From Campylobacter sp. CCS1377 (GTDB lineage Bacteria > Campylobacterota > Campylobacteria > Campylobacterales > Campylobacteraceae): DNA of 64,000 bases. Numbering within the stretch: the first letter of the stretch is position 1; each line of letters begins with the position of its first letter. The stretch covers positions 434,001 through 498,000 of the forward strand of contig NZ_CP155620.1 of the NCBI RefSeq assembly GCF_040008265.1. Reading direction: 5' to 3'. The notes beneath the pieces were generated by a model. It was not told the origin of the DNA. It saw only the letters and a program-made list of their open reading frames with translations, and made no database searches. This document shows, piece by piece, positions 17,350 to 25,992 of the stretch. Made by a program: the position numbers and the translations under genes.

Positions 17350-18029
17350 TTATTTTTTTATGCCAATATAAATATAATGATGGGCTGAGCCTTCAAAATT
17401 ATAAAAATTAATAGGATCATAATCACCTAAAAATAGAGTTTCAAAAGGCTTAAAAAGCTCTGTTAGCTCATCGGTATTTTTAACAAAATGTATATAAGTT
17501 GTTTCATTTAAACGACCTTTTATACTCACTTTGCGTAATCCATTTTCATTTTCTTTTTCGCTATTTTTAAAATAATAATTTTTCTCGCTCATCATCGTAG
17601 CAAAAAGTATGCCATTTTGATTTAAAATTTCATAAAATTCTAAGATATTTTGTTTAAGCTTTGTTTTAGGGATATAATAAAGGCTTTGATTAGCAAAAAT
17701 AATATCCATTTTTTCATCAAAAAGCCCTTTGATACTTGAGTTTGGTTCTATGATTTTACAATACCCCCCCCCAGAGTTTTAATCTTTTCATCCCAATTTT
17801 TTTGCAAACTTGGCACAATATCCACACCAAAAGGTTTAAAACCTTTACTTAAAAAATACCTAGAATGCACTCCATTTCCGCAACCAAAATCAAGCAAATT
17901 TCCGCTTGTAATGCCAAGTTTGTATTTTAAAATTCTTTCATAAAATCGTATTACATGAGAATCAGGATATAAAAGTCCATAACCATTTTCATCGTATTTT
18001 TGAGTGTAAGTTTTGAGTGAGTCTCGCAT
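17350..18029 (-). CDS. SAM-dependent methyltransferase, phase-variable, OFF as sequenced
   Basis: A class I methyltransferase split by a poly-G tract. The 5' part (18029-17748) carries the SAM-binding DFGCGNGVHSRYF motif and runs into the tract, then stops soon after (GGGIVKS). The 3' part (MDIIFANQSLYYIP onward) is in the next frame. Ten G instead of nine would join them into 226 residues (TLGGGYCKIIEPNSS...). The position matches the Cj1325/Cj1326 pair of C. jejuni. It presumably O- or N-methylates a flagellin-linked sugar or intermediate; substrate unknown. Confidence 0.8.
17764..17772. repeat. poly-C9 tract (poly-G on the coding strand)
   Basis: Nine C inside the methyltransferase frame. 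G9 is the OFF length and G10 the ON length, by translation of both frames. Confidence 0.9.
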
Positions 18030-18039
18030 CGTTCTTCCT

Positions 18040-19163
18040 TTATTTTAATTTGTTTTTAAGTTTAAATTCATTGAATTCATTTTTATAAAAAAGATCAAGA
18101 TTATAGTGTTTTTCAACGATCTTCCAGAATTTTTCCCTACTAATGCCTGTAAATTGACAAAAGTCTTCTATGCATTTATTATCGAGTTTGTGATCTTTTT
18201 GCTGAATGATTTTTATTGCTTCTTCTCTGCTAATAAGGCCATATCTTACAAAACGAGATGCGTAATCACTTGCCATTGCATGGCCAAATTTTGGGTATTT
18301 CATCCAAGCATGTAAAATATATCCTATGCTGTCAATTTGATCAAAATTTTCTGCACAATGGCTTCTATCCCATTCACCTTCTAAATCATTAAATCCACGA
18401 CTTTTGGCAAAGATATAATTTGCATAAGAATTCCATTTTACAAAATAACTAAGATAAATTGGGTCGAGTTGGTTAAGATCGTCTTTTTGAGGATTAAAAA
18501 AGAGTTGAAGATTTTCTTCTTTTATTTCATCATCGATAAATTCACTAATATCTAAATCACTTGCTACGCCGTTTTCAAAAATAGCTTTTGCACTAGGGGT
18601 CTCTTTATCACCATCCCCCCCCCATACTCATAACTGACATTTTCGCCATAAACAAGCAAAGGAGTGTTAAATTTCAAAGCCATGCCAAAAGGAAAGCTAT
18701 AAATAAGTCTATCAATAAACCAAGTAGGTTTGCCGTATTTTTCAAAGGTTTTTAACATCACTTTCTTTTGAGTCTTAATATCTGGCTTTAGCGTGATTAG
18801 ATGACAACCAAAAGTTTCGCTTAAATTCCTTAAATTTTTCTTGCCAGCTTCTGTCATGGTGAAATTATCTTCTACGCTAAAAAGCACAGGATTCATACCT
18901 AATTTTTCTTTCATGATATGCACTTGGAGATGTGAGTCTTTTCCCCCGCTTACTGCTATAGCACAATCGTATTCAAATTTGCCATTCATTCTGCGGTATT
19001 TATCGCATAGTATTTCAAGCTCCTTAAATCTTGCCCTGTAATCAATCTTTTCTTTGTTTTTGTGATTTATACAAGCTGAGCAAATGTTTTTGCCATTCTC
19101 ATCTTTGAAAAATTTAATGCCAGGGCGAGTGTTTGGCATCACGCAGTGTTCGCAATAAATCAT
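18040..19163 (-). CDS. ptmG: N-acetyl sugar amidotransferase PtmG, phase-variable, OFF as sequenced
   Basis: Frame 1 opens with a zinc-type Cys motif (CEHCVMPNTRPG...CSACINHK) and the PP-loop AVSGGKDSHLQ of ATP-pyrophosphatase amidotransferases. It enters the poly-G tract after YGENVSYEYGG. With nine G it drifts into an unrelated tail; with ten it continues GDKETPSAKAIFENGVASDL and ends at 18040, giving 374 residues. The C-terminal part (SDYASRFVRYGLISREEA) is typical of the family. In C. jejuni PtmG helps convert pseudaminic/legionaminic precursors to acetamidino forms. I chose ATG 19163 (MIYCEHC) over one nine codons upstream. Confidence 0.85.
18615..18623. repeat. poly-C9 tract (poly-G on the coding strand) in ptmG
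   Basis: Nine C. Translation of the flanking frames shows that ten would restore full-length PtmG. Confidence 0.9.
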
Positions 19164-19203
19164 TTTTTCCTTTTTTATGAAGTATTGCAAAGTATAGCTA
19201 AAA

Positions 19204-20169
19204 TTAATTAAAACGGTATTTTAGGAAAGTATTATTGTGGTGATTTTGGCATAATGAGTTGTAAATTTGTTCATTAAAAATTATTCCACCTATGTTAAAA
19301 TCAGCATGGATGTTTGAAAATTTTTCTTTAAATTTAAAAAGCGTATCATCATCTTTTACTCCGCCACCTAAAAGACAAAAATGAATTCCTTTTTGATGAG
19401 CATATTCAAAGAAAAAATCTAAAAGTGCAGCATTTGCGTTAGCTTTTAATTTATTTGCACTTAGATGATAATAGGCTAAATTTTGACACAAGAGAAAAGA
19501 AGCATAAGCAAGAATTTCTCCATTTAAACTTGCTTTTATGATTAAACTTTCTTTAAAAGAAAAAAGTTTTTCAAAATAATCTTGGTTGAAAAAATAAAAA
19601 TCATTAGCATTGTTTCTTTGCATTGTTTTATCATAAAGTTGTTTAAAGGCTGTGGCTTCATTTTGGGTGCAAAATTCAATCTTAAGTTCTTTCCGTGCTT
19701 TTTTTACATAAGATCTAATGCGTGGGCTGTAATGCAATCTTATATTTTGAAGTTCTTCGTGTGTGGCTACGACGATAATGCTTTTATTTTTGGTGAAAAA
19801 ATGAAGTTGCGGTTTTAGCGTAGTGCAGATAAAATCAAAAGGGTGAAAGCGGATAAAAAATGCGATGATATTTTCTTTTAAAGCCTTTTCTTTTAGTTTT
19901 TCTAAGGCTTGTTTTAAAAAAGTTAGATCGTTAGTGTTACTATAAAATCCACTGTATCCATAGGGACTTTGTAAATCATAAAATGAGGTATTTGGAATTT
20001 TTTCTTTTATTGCTATGGTTTTAAAATAAAAATTATCTTTTTTAAATTCAAATTCAAAAACTTCGCCATAAAGCTTAGCATAAAAATTTTGAAAATAAAT
20101 ATCATCTTTAAAATGAGTTTGGAGTTTGGGATTTTGCTTTAGAAATTCTGCAAGGCTTGTTTTGTTCAT
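19204..20169 (-). CDS. GNAT/FemAB-like acyltransferase family protein
   Basis: A 321-residue protein resembling the FemAB/BioF2-like acetyltransferase group. It has an N-terminal half with SPYGYSGFY, a central SPRIRSYVKKARK helix that marks the family, and a GNAT fold after residue ~180 (FLLCQNLAYYHLSANK; LLGGGVK). In this cluster it probably acylates a sugar intermediate. Its ATG overlaps the stop of the upstream methyltransferase by four bases, with a poly-G tract 25 bp upstream. Slippage of one base would fuse the two proteins. Exact substrate unknown. Confidence 0.7.
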   Translation of the reverse strand: MNKTSLAEFLKQNPKLQTHFKDDIYFQNFYAKLYGEVFEFEFKKDNFYFKTIAIKEKIPNTSFYDLQSPYGYSGFYSNTNDLTFLKQALEKLKEKALKENIIAFFIRFHPFDFICTTLKPQLHFFTKNKSIIVVATHEELQNIRLHYSPRIRSYVKKARKELKIEFCTQNEATAFKQLYDKTMQRNNANDFYFFNQDYFEKLFSFKESLIIKASLNGEILAYASFLLCQNLAYYHLSANKLKANANAALLDFFFEYAHQKGIHFCLLGGGVKDDDTLFKFKEKFSNIHADFNIGGIIFNEQIYNSLCQNHHNNTFLKYRFN

Positions 20170-20885
20170 TTTCCAAGCCTCGTAATTTGTAGATCCCCCC
20201 CCCCAGTAGCTTTAGGGTTGATTTTTTCACCTTCTACGATAAAAAGCCTATCAATCAAGCCTGTTTCATCTTCTATGCTTTGAATTTTAAGACTTGTTTG
20301 AGTAAAATTATTATTTTTATAAAGTTTTGCAATATCTTCTTTATTTGAAAATCGTATCATTCCTACATGAGTATAAATTCCACCATTTGGAAGTTGAAAA
20401 TTATCTTTACTCTCATCATAGCCCACGATACCTTTTGCTATAGTGCTAGAATAAAACTTACCGCCTATTTTAAGCTTTGAAATAGCCTTATCAAAAATGC
20501 GTTTTGTCTTGTTAAAATCATTACAACAAAGCGAACAGCTATCGATAATACAATCAAAACTCTCATCTTTAAATTCATCTAATTTCACTTCATAATCGCC
20601 GGTTAATATTTCATCAATTTGTATGCTTAAATTTTCATCATCTAAACGCTTTTTAAATCTCTCTACCCCCGTTTTACTCCACTCAATCCCACTTACCCTA
20701 AAACCTTCTCTTGCACAAAACCATAAATTAGCTCCTGTACCAAGTCCTAGTTCTAAGATATGAATTTCATTTCTATTTTTAGCATTATAAAAATTCCTTG
20801 CGATAAATCTTATTAAGTTTTCGCTAGGGTATTTACCCCATTCTTTGTTAGTAAAAATTTCATTCCATAAATTTGCACTATTCAT
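20166..20885 (-). CDS. SAM-dependent methyltransferase with 3' poly-G tract
   Basis: A 239-residue class I methyltransferase. The SAM-binding motif I is ILELGLGTGANL at about residue 42, and the acidic post-motif lies in VSGIEWSKTG. The first ~100 residues are almost identical to the next gene (21174-21893) through a 297-bp exact repeat, while the C-terminal halves differ, indicating duplication with a swapped substrate domain. The frame crosses G10 near its end and stops after GGGDLQITRLGK. Other tract lengths change the tail or join it to the downstream acyltransferase. Confidence 0.8.
   Translation of the reverse strand: MNSANLWNEIFTNKEWGKYPSENLIRFIARNFYNAKNRNEIHILELGLGTGANLWFCAREGFRVSGIEWSKTGVERFKKRLDDENLSIQIDEILTGDYEVKLDEFKDESFDCIIDSCSLCCNDFNKTKRIFDKAISKLKIGGKFYSSTIAKGIVGYDESKDNFQLPNGGIYTHVGMIRFSNKEDIAKLYKNNNFTQTSLKIQSIEDETGLIDRLFIVEGEKINPKATGGGDLQITRLGK
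20195..20204. repeat. poly-C10 tract (poly-G on the coding strand)
   Basis: Ten C. G10 gives two overlapping genes, G11 (or G8) gives one fused frame through the acyltransferase start codon, and G9 gives an unrelated short tail. All three were read by hand. Confidence 0.9.
20553..20849. repeat. 297-bp exact repeat, copy 1 (methyltransferase N-terminal region)
   Basis: Matches 21519-21815 with an offset of 966 bp and no difference that I can find. It encodes the shared SAM-binding half of the two methyltransferases. Identity this high implies recent duplication or gene conversion. Confidence 0.85.
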
Positions 20886-21173
20886 ATTTTGGTTTATCCC
20901 ATTCTATTATTTAAAATTTGATTTTTCATTTTTATCCTTTAATTAAATTCTAAAACTTCTTTATATTTATCTTGTTTAGTGTTAATGATTTGATTTTTAT
21001 CGACTAAAAAAGAATTTCCATCATAAATATATTGTCCGCTCCCCACTTAAGGTGCTTTCTTTGATATGATTTAAATTTTTAGAAAAACTCACTTAAGTAC
21101 AATGATAAAATCCGTTTTTATATTTTTGCCTTCTTTCTTCTAAAAATTGTTTTAAAAGCACATTTTGTATGAT
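20886..21173 (-). other. 288-bp gap with probable gene remnant
   Basis: No intact frame. On the minus strand short fragments such as YIYDGNSFLVDKNQIINTKQDKY can be read between stops, suggesting residue of a gene lost when the methyltransferase duplicated. No clear promoter or terminator seen. Confidence 0.3.
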
Positions 21174-21893
21174 TTATAATTTTTGCCCTTCAATAATATA
21201 AAGCTCGTTAAGATTTTTCTCTAAACTTGCAAAACGGGCGATTTTAATGTCGGTGATTTTATAATTTTTGCCATTATAAAGCTCTTTTAAATCCTTCTCA
21301 TCACAATACCTTATAACACCTGTAAATGCATCACTGCCAAGAGTTGGTTTGCAAAGATGATAGCCTAAACTTTCATTTTGTTCAAAGCCTTCGTTATTAA
21401 AACTAGGGGTTATAGAGAAAAATTTACCTCCACTTTTTAGCTTTGACACGGCTTTTTCTACAATGGTTTTAGTTTTTTTAAAATCATTATAAGCTAAAGA
21501 ATAGCTATCTATCCACGCATCAAAACTCTCATCTTTAAATTCATCTAATTTCACTTCATAATCGCCGGTTAATATTTCATCAATTTGTATGCTTAAATTT
21601 TCATCATCTAAACGCTTTTTAAATCTCTCTACCCCCGTTTTACTCCACTCAATCCCACTTACCCTAAAACCTTCTCTTGCACAAAACCATAAATTAGCTC
21701 CTGTACCAAGTCCTAGTTCTAAGATATGAATTTCATTTCTATTTTTAGCATTATAAAAATTCCTTGCGATAAATCTTATTAAGTTTTCGCTAGGGTATTT
21801 ACCCCATTCTTTGTTGGAAAAAATATTTTCCCAGATTTCTTCATTACTGCCGATATTTTTTGAAATTTCTTCGTTGCTTATAAATTTTTTCAT
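21174..21893 (-). CDS. SAM-dependent methyltransferase, paralogue of the downstream gene
   Basis: A 239-residue class I methyltransferase with the same ILELGLGTGANLWFCAREGF core as 20166-20885. The N-terminus (MKKFISNEEISKNIGSNEE) and the C-terminal half (ITPSFNNEGFEQNESLGYHL) are its own. No poly-G tract lies inside. It probably modifies a flagellin sugar; the divergent C-terminal half may select a different acceptor from its twin. Confidence 0.8.
   Translation of the reverse strand: MKKFISNEEISKNIGSNEEIWENIFSNKEWGKYPSENLIRFIARNFYNAKNRNEIHILELGLGTGANLWFCAREGFRVSGIEWSKTGVERFKKRLDDENLSIQIDEILTGDYEVKLDEFKDESFDAWIDSYSLAYNDFKKTKTIVEKAVSKLKSGGKFFSITPSFNNEGFEQNESLGYHLCKPTLGSDAFTGVIRYCDEKDLKELYNGKNYKITDIKIARFASLEKNLNELYIIEGQKL
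21519..21815. repeat. 297-bp exact repeat, copy 2 (methyltransferase N-terminal region)
   Basis: Partner of 20553-20849, same orientation. Recombination between the copies would delete 966 bp and leave a single chimeric methyltransferase. Confidence 0.85.
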
Positions 21894-21905
21894 TGATTTA
21901 CCTTT

Positions 21906-22658
21906 TTAATTAAAAAGAGTTGCTAATCTTGTTTTATTTTTTTTGCCTAAAATACCACAAGATAAAGCTTTTTTAAAAATTTTTGGATGATAAAAACTTG
22001 GATCTTGTTCTTTGATATTTTGACAAATTATATCACAAAGTTCTATGCCAATAGTATCAATGATATTAAAAATATTTCTTTTATCATAAAGTAAATCATA
22101 AATTTTTTGACAGTCTTCATATGGATAATTCCACACTTCTATCATTTTAAAAAAGGTTGAAATTTCACGAAAAAGAAGTAAATTTCCTAAAGCACCACGA
22201 TTTGTTTTTGAGTGCAAGAGGTAAAATCCTATTTTTTCTAAATCTTTAAGCAAAATATTATCATGTGAGTATTCTACTAAGGGAATAAAAATGGGATTAA
22301 AAAAGTGGAGCAAAGCGCAATCTAAATCTTTTACACTAAAAGAGCTAGAATTTGAAAAAATTTGATTGTGGTTTTGTTTGAGTTGTGTGATATAGTGAAG
22401 TTTTAATTCTAAATTTTCTTCTAAACTTTCTACGACAATGCAACGGGTGATTTTATCAAGTTCTTTAATGACTTGCATTGAACCTTTTTCAAAGGCTGAA
22501 AAATCAAGTTTTTTTGACAAAATTTTAATGAATTTATCGCAATCTTGGATACAAATAGGGCTTTTATTATAAATTTTAACTTCATAGCCCATTAAATAAA
22601 ACAAAGCAGTAATTTGCTTTCCCATATTTCCAAAACCTAAAATGCTAATTTCTTTCAT
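21906..22658 (-). CDS. NAD-binding dehydrogenase-like protein, 3-hydroxyacyl-CoA dehydrogenase type
   Basis: A 250-residue protein with an N-terminal Rossmann motif (ILGFGNMGKQI) and the fold pattern of 3-hydroxyacyl-CoA dehydrogenases: SNSSSFSV, then LLHFFNPIFIPLVE as the HFFNP motif, then a helical C-terminal domain. A homologue sits at this place in ptm clusters of C. jejuni, but I do not know its reaction. It may act on a hydroxyacyl group attached to the flagellin sugar. It overlaps the upstream acetyltransferase by four bases. Confidence 0.7.
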   Translation of the reverse strand: MKEISILGFGNMGKQITALFYLMGYEVKIYNKSPICIQDCDKFIKILSKKLDFSAFEKGSMQVIKELDKITRCIVVESLEENLELKLHYITQLKQNHNQIFSNSSSFSVKDLDCALLHFFNPIFIPLVEYSHDNILLKDLEKIGFYLLHSKTNRGALGNLLLFREISTFFKMIEVWNYPYEDCQKIYDLLYDKRNIFNIIDTIGIELCDIICQNIKEQDPSFYHPKIFKKALSCGILGKKNKTRLATLFN

Positions 22659-23275
22659 TGTTTTTTCCTTGTTTTAATGAGAGTTTTTGAAAAGATAAGT
22701 TGTTTTTCTTCATATGATTTTGATAAAACAGTGTGAGCGCTTACGGTGCAATCATCTGCCAGTATTACATTAGATAAAATGCTTGATCTTGTACTTACAA
22801 AGCAGTTTTTTCCTATTTTTGCATTTCCATTAAGTGTTGCATAAGGGCTTAAAATACTGCCGTTTCCCACTTGACAATCATGCGCAATGCTAGAATAAAT
22901 ATTACAAATTACAAATTCACCCATCAAAGAATTTGCACCCACAAAAGCAAAAGGACAAATGATACTTCCTTTGCCTATTTTAGCGTCTTTTGCCACAAAA
23001 GCACTGGGGTGAATGAATGTGAAAAAAGAGCAAGATTTTAGAGAAAGTTTTTTGATGATAGTGTTTCTGATTTTTATTTGTCCTATAGCAATGATAAATT
23101 CGGCTTGAAAGATGAATTTATCGTCAAAATTATCTTCATTTCCCAAATAAGCTAAATTATAAAATTCATTTTCTTTGATGTCGATATAGCCTAAAATTTC
23201 GCAATTTTCACCTTGAAGATAAGAGTAAATTTCTTTTGCAAAACCTCCACTTCCAACTATAATAAGCTTTTTCAT
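22655..23275 (-). CDS. NeuD-like sugar O/N-acyltransferase
   Basis: A 206-residue member of the NeuD/PglD group. It has an N-terminal Rossmann-like nucleotide-sugar domain (IIVGSGGFAKEIYSYL) and a left-handed beta-helix of hexapeptide repeats (FIHPSAFVAKDAKIGKGSI, ILSPYATLNGNAKIGKNCF). The His in SIAHDC fits the catalytic place. It is the second of two such genes in a row. Its start overlaps the stop of the first gene (ATGA) only when that gene's poly-G tract has nine G. Confidence 0.82.
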   Translation of the reverse strand: MKKLIIVGSGGFAKEIYSYLQGENCEILGYIDIKENEFYNLAYLGNEDNFDDKFIFQAEFIIAIGQIKIRNTIIKKLSLKSCSFFTFIHPSAFVAKDAKIGKGSIICPFAFVGANSLMGEFVICNIYSSIAHDCQVGNGSILSPYATLNGNAKIGKNCFVSTRSSILSNVILADDCTVSAHTVLSKSYEEKQLIFSKTLIKTRKKQ

Positions 23276-23889
23276 GCACTTCTCCTAAAAGAAGTAAAAA
23301 TGCTAATTCCCCCCCCCATAATAGAGAGTTTATTATAAAAAATGCTTCTTTCTTCTAAAATTTGAGTGTGTTTTAAATGAGTGTTAGAACCCAAAAAACT
23401 ACCTTTTTTCACAAAACATTCTCCATTGACTACCGCAGCAGTGGAAATATGACAAAAATCTTGCACCGTGCTATCGTGCTCTATGAGTGCCTTAGAATTA
23501 ATAATGCAAGCTTTGCCAATCTTTGCATTGACATTGACTAGGGCTTGATGCATTATAATACTTGCCTCATCAACAAAAGCATAAGGTGAAACATAGGCTA
23601 GGGGTGATACGATGGTAGGAAGCTTAAAACCTATGCTTTTTAATTTTTCATAAATTTGCATTCTTTTGTATGCGTTTTTAATTTGCCCTATGGCAATGAA
23701 GGCAAACTTATAATGCTTAAAAAGATTTTTCAAATCATCATCACAACCTAAAATAGGATATTTAAAAGACTTTTGTGTGGCATCATTAACCACAAAACCT
23801 GCAATCTTAAATTTATTTTCAAGTTCTATCACATCAATGCAAGAATTTGCGTGTCCACCTGCACCAATGAGTATGATTTTTTCTTTCAT
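23272..23889 (-). CDS. NeuD-like sugar acyltransferase with 3' poly-G tract
   Basis: A 205-residue NeuD/PglD-type protein: Rossmann-like IGAGGHANSCIDV at the N-terminus, hexapeptide helix from about residue 95 (FVDEASIIMHQALVNVNAKIGKA), catalytic-type His in ALIEHDSTV. It follows legC immediately and could be the legionaminic pathway N-acetyltransferase or modify the product. A G9 tract 13 codons before the stop sets the last residues. G9 gives GGGISIFTSFRRSA and coupling to the next gene, G10 stops at once (GGGN). Confidence 0.82.
   Translation of the reverse strand: MKEKIILIGAGGHANSCIDVIELENKFKIAGFVVNDATQKSFKYPILGCDDDLKNLFKHYKFAFIAIGQIKNAYKRMQIYEKLKSIGFKLPTIVSPLAYVSPYAFVDEASIIMHQALVNVNAKIGKACIINSKALIEHDSTVQDFCHISTAAVVNGECFVKKGSFLGSNTHLKHTQILEERSIFYNKLSIMGGGISIFTSFRRSA
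23309..23317. repeat. poly-C9 tract (poly-G on the coding strand)
   Basis: Nine C near the 3' end of the first NeuD-like gene. Length affects the C-terminus and whether the stop codon overlaps the next start. Confidence 0.9.
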
Positions 23890-25031
23890 TATTTCACCCT
23901 TACACTACTAGGTAAATTCACTAAGCATTTTTCCAAATTTTTAGTCACCAAAAGTTCATCTTTTTGACAAGCTTTAAAAGGTTTAAGGCTTGGCAAACTT
24001 TTCCATACTGGACGCACGAAAATATTATTTTCCAAACACTCTTGCAAAAAAATATTTCTTAAATTCTCATTTTTAAAACACAAAGTGTTAAGCCAAAAAT
24101 TACTTTTTGAATTTTTGCTTTCATCTATGAATTTACAAGCTTTATGGCTTGCAAAAAAATCTTTATAAATTTGTGCTAATTCTCTTTTATTTTCTAAGAA
24201 AAAATCCAATTTTTCAAGTCCGGCAAGTAAAATTGCAGCATTTATGTTGCAAAGTCTGTAATTATAGCCTATTTCATCGTGATCGTATTCGTAAGGATGA
24301 GGTATTTTGGCAGTTGTACTTAAATGTTTTGCGATTTTAGCTAAATTTTCATCATCGCACAAAATCGCCCCACCGCTTCCGCCTGTGATGATTTTATTGC
24401 CATTAAAACTTAAAATTCCACATTTGCCAAAAGTGCCTAAGGCCTTGTTTTTATAAGTACTTCCTAAGGCTTCTGCTGCATCTTCGATTAAAATAATATT
24501 ATAATTTTTGCAAATTTTACAAAGCTTTTCTATGTCTGCACTAAGCCCAAAAGTATGCATTACAACGCAAGCTTTGATGTGTTTGTGCGTGGTTTTGTTG
24601 TAGGTAAAGCCATTTTTTTGATAAGTATGATTTTCCAAAAAATCTTGTAAGGCTTTAGGACTTAGACTCAAGGTTTCTTCATCAATATCTAAAAAAATGG
24701 GCTTAGCGCCTGTATAAGCAATAGCATTTGCTGTTGCTATAAAACTAATACTTTGCGTGATGATTTCGCAATTTTCATTGATATCATTAGCAAGTAAAGC
24801 GATATGAAGCGCCGCAGTGCCTGTGTTTGTAGCGATAACAAATTTAGCTTTTGTTTTTTGCTTTAAAGCTTCTTCAAAACGCGTTACAAATTCACCCACG
24901 CTTGAAACAAAACCGCTATCAATGCATTCTATTAAATATTTTTTTTCATTGCCTATAAAACAAGGTTCATGCAAGGCAATTTTTTCTTTATCAAAAAGCT
25001 TCTTAATAAAAGCAATTTCTTTTTCAAACAT
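23889..25031 (-). CDS. legC: PLP aminotransferase of legionaminic acid synthesis
   Basis: A DegT/DnrJ/EryC1-family sugar aminotransferase of 380 residues from the ATG at 25031. The PLP lysine lies in LSFNGNKIITGGSGG, and ATNTGTAALHIAL and LIEDAAEALGS are family landmarks. It converts the 4-keto product of LegB to the 4-amino sugar. A GTG four codons upstream (25043) is an alternative start. It overlaps the end of legB, and its stop touches the start of the NeuD-like gene. Confidence 0.9.
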   Translation of the reverse strand: MFEKEIAFIKKLFDKEKIALHEPCFIGNEKKYLIECIDSGFVSSVGEFVTRFEEALKQKTKAKFVIATNTGTAALHIALLANDINENCEIITQSISFIATANAIAYTGAKPIFLDIDEETLSLSPKALQDFLENHTYQKNGFTYNKTTHKHIKACVVMHTFGLSADIEKLCKICKNYNIILIEDAAEALGSTYKNKALGTFGKCGILSFNGNKIITGGSGGAILCDDENLAKIAKHLSTTAKIPHPYEYDHDEIGYNYRLCNINAAILLAGLEKLDFFLENKRELAQIYKDFFASHKACKFIDESKNSKSNFWLNTLCFKNENLRNIFLQECLENNIFVRPVWKSLPSLKPFKACQKDELLVTKNLEKCLVNLPSSVRVK

Positions 25032-25992
25032 TGTAAATTTCACTTTTATAATTTGCTAAATTTTCTCTAAAATATTCTATACTTTGCCTCAAACCTTCTT
25101 CAAGACTTATTTTGCTTTGCCAATTGGTCGCGGCTTTAAGTTTGCTTGAATCGCAGCATAATCTAAAAACTTCGCTATTTTTTGGACGCAATCTTTTTTC
25201 ATCTTGAATGATTTTTACATTTGAGTTTAGAATTTTTTGTATAAGATCAAGCGCTTCTTGCATGGAATATTCAATCCCTGAGCCTATATTATAAACTTCT
25301 CCAAAATGATTTAAATTTAAAAGTGAGATAAAGCCCTCGCAAGTATCAAGGACGAAATTTAAATCTCTTGTCGGACTTAAATCCCCAAGTTTTAATTCTT
25401 TTGCTCCGCTTAAAATTTGTGTGATGATAGTGGGTATAATGGCCCTTGCGCTCTGTCTTGGGCCATAAGTATTAAAAGGGCGTGCAATATTTACATTTAA
25501 ATTAAAAGAATTATAGTAGCTAAGCGCCATCATATCCGCTGCGATTTTACTAGCAGAATAAGGGCTTTGAGGTTGCAAAGGGTGTTTTTCGTCAATAGGC
25601 ACATAAGAGGCTGTACCATAAACTTCACTTGTAGAAGTGTGGATAAAATGTGAAATTTCATTTTTTCTAGCAGCTTCAAGCATATTTAAGGTGCCTTTTA
25701 CATTAGTATCCACATAGCTTTGTGGTGCTTCGTAAGAATAAGGAATGGCAATTAAGGCTCCAAGATGAAAAATAGCATCCATTCCTTTAGTGATTTTTTC
25801 GCAAAAAAAACTATCTCTTAAATCTCCGCTTATAATTTCCATATCTTTTAAATAAGGACTTTTTTCCAAATGTCCCCAAAAATTAAAAGAATTATACTGG
25901 CTTAAAGCCCTTACTTGATAGTCTTTTTTAACCAAACTTTCGCAAAGATGCGAACCTATGAAGCCATCTGCTCCTGTGACTAAAACATTCAT
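25024..25992 (-). CDS. legB: NAD-dependent 4,6-dehydratase of legionaminic acid synthesis
   Basis: A 322-residue extended SDR enzyme: VTGADGFIGSHL (NAD binding) at residues 5-16, TSTSEVYGTA, and the catalytic Tyr-Lys in SPYSASKIAADM. It makes the UDP- or GDP-4-keto-6-deoxy sugar used by LegC. It overlaps pseI by four bases (ATGA) and legC at its 3' end, so all three are one transcript. This corresponds to Cj1319 of C. jejuni. Confidence 0.92.
   Translation of the reverse strand: MNVLVTGADGFIGSHLCESLVKKDYQVRALSQYNSFNFWGHLEKSPYLKDMEIISGDLRDSFFCEKITKGMDAIFHLGALIAIPYSYEAPQSYVDTNVKGTLNMLEAARKNEISHFIHTSTSEVYGTASYVPIDEKHPLQPQSPYSASKIAADMMALSYYNSFNLNVNIARPFNTYGPRQSARAIIPTIITQILSGAKELKLGDLSPTRDLNFVLDTCEGFISLLNLNHFGEVYNIGSGIEYSMQEALDLIQKILNSNVKIIQDEKRLRPKNSEVFRLCCDSSKLKAATNWQSKISLEEGLRQSIEYFRENLANYKSEIYNV

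Noticed and set aside
20886-21173. An intact small gene between the two methyltransferases
   Set aside because: Every frame is interrupted; only fragments remain.
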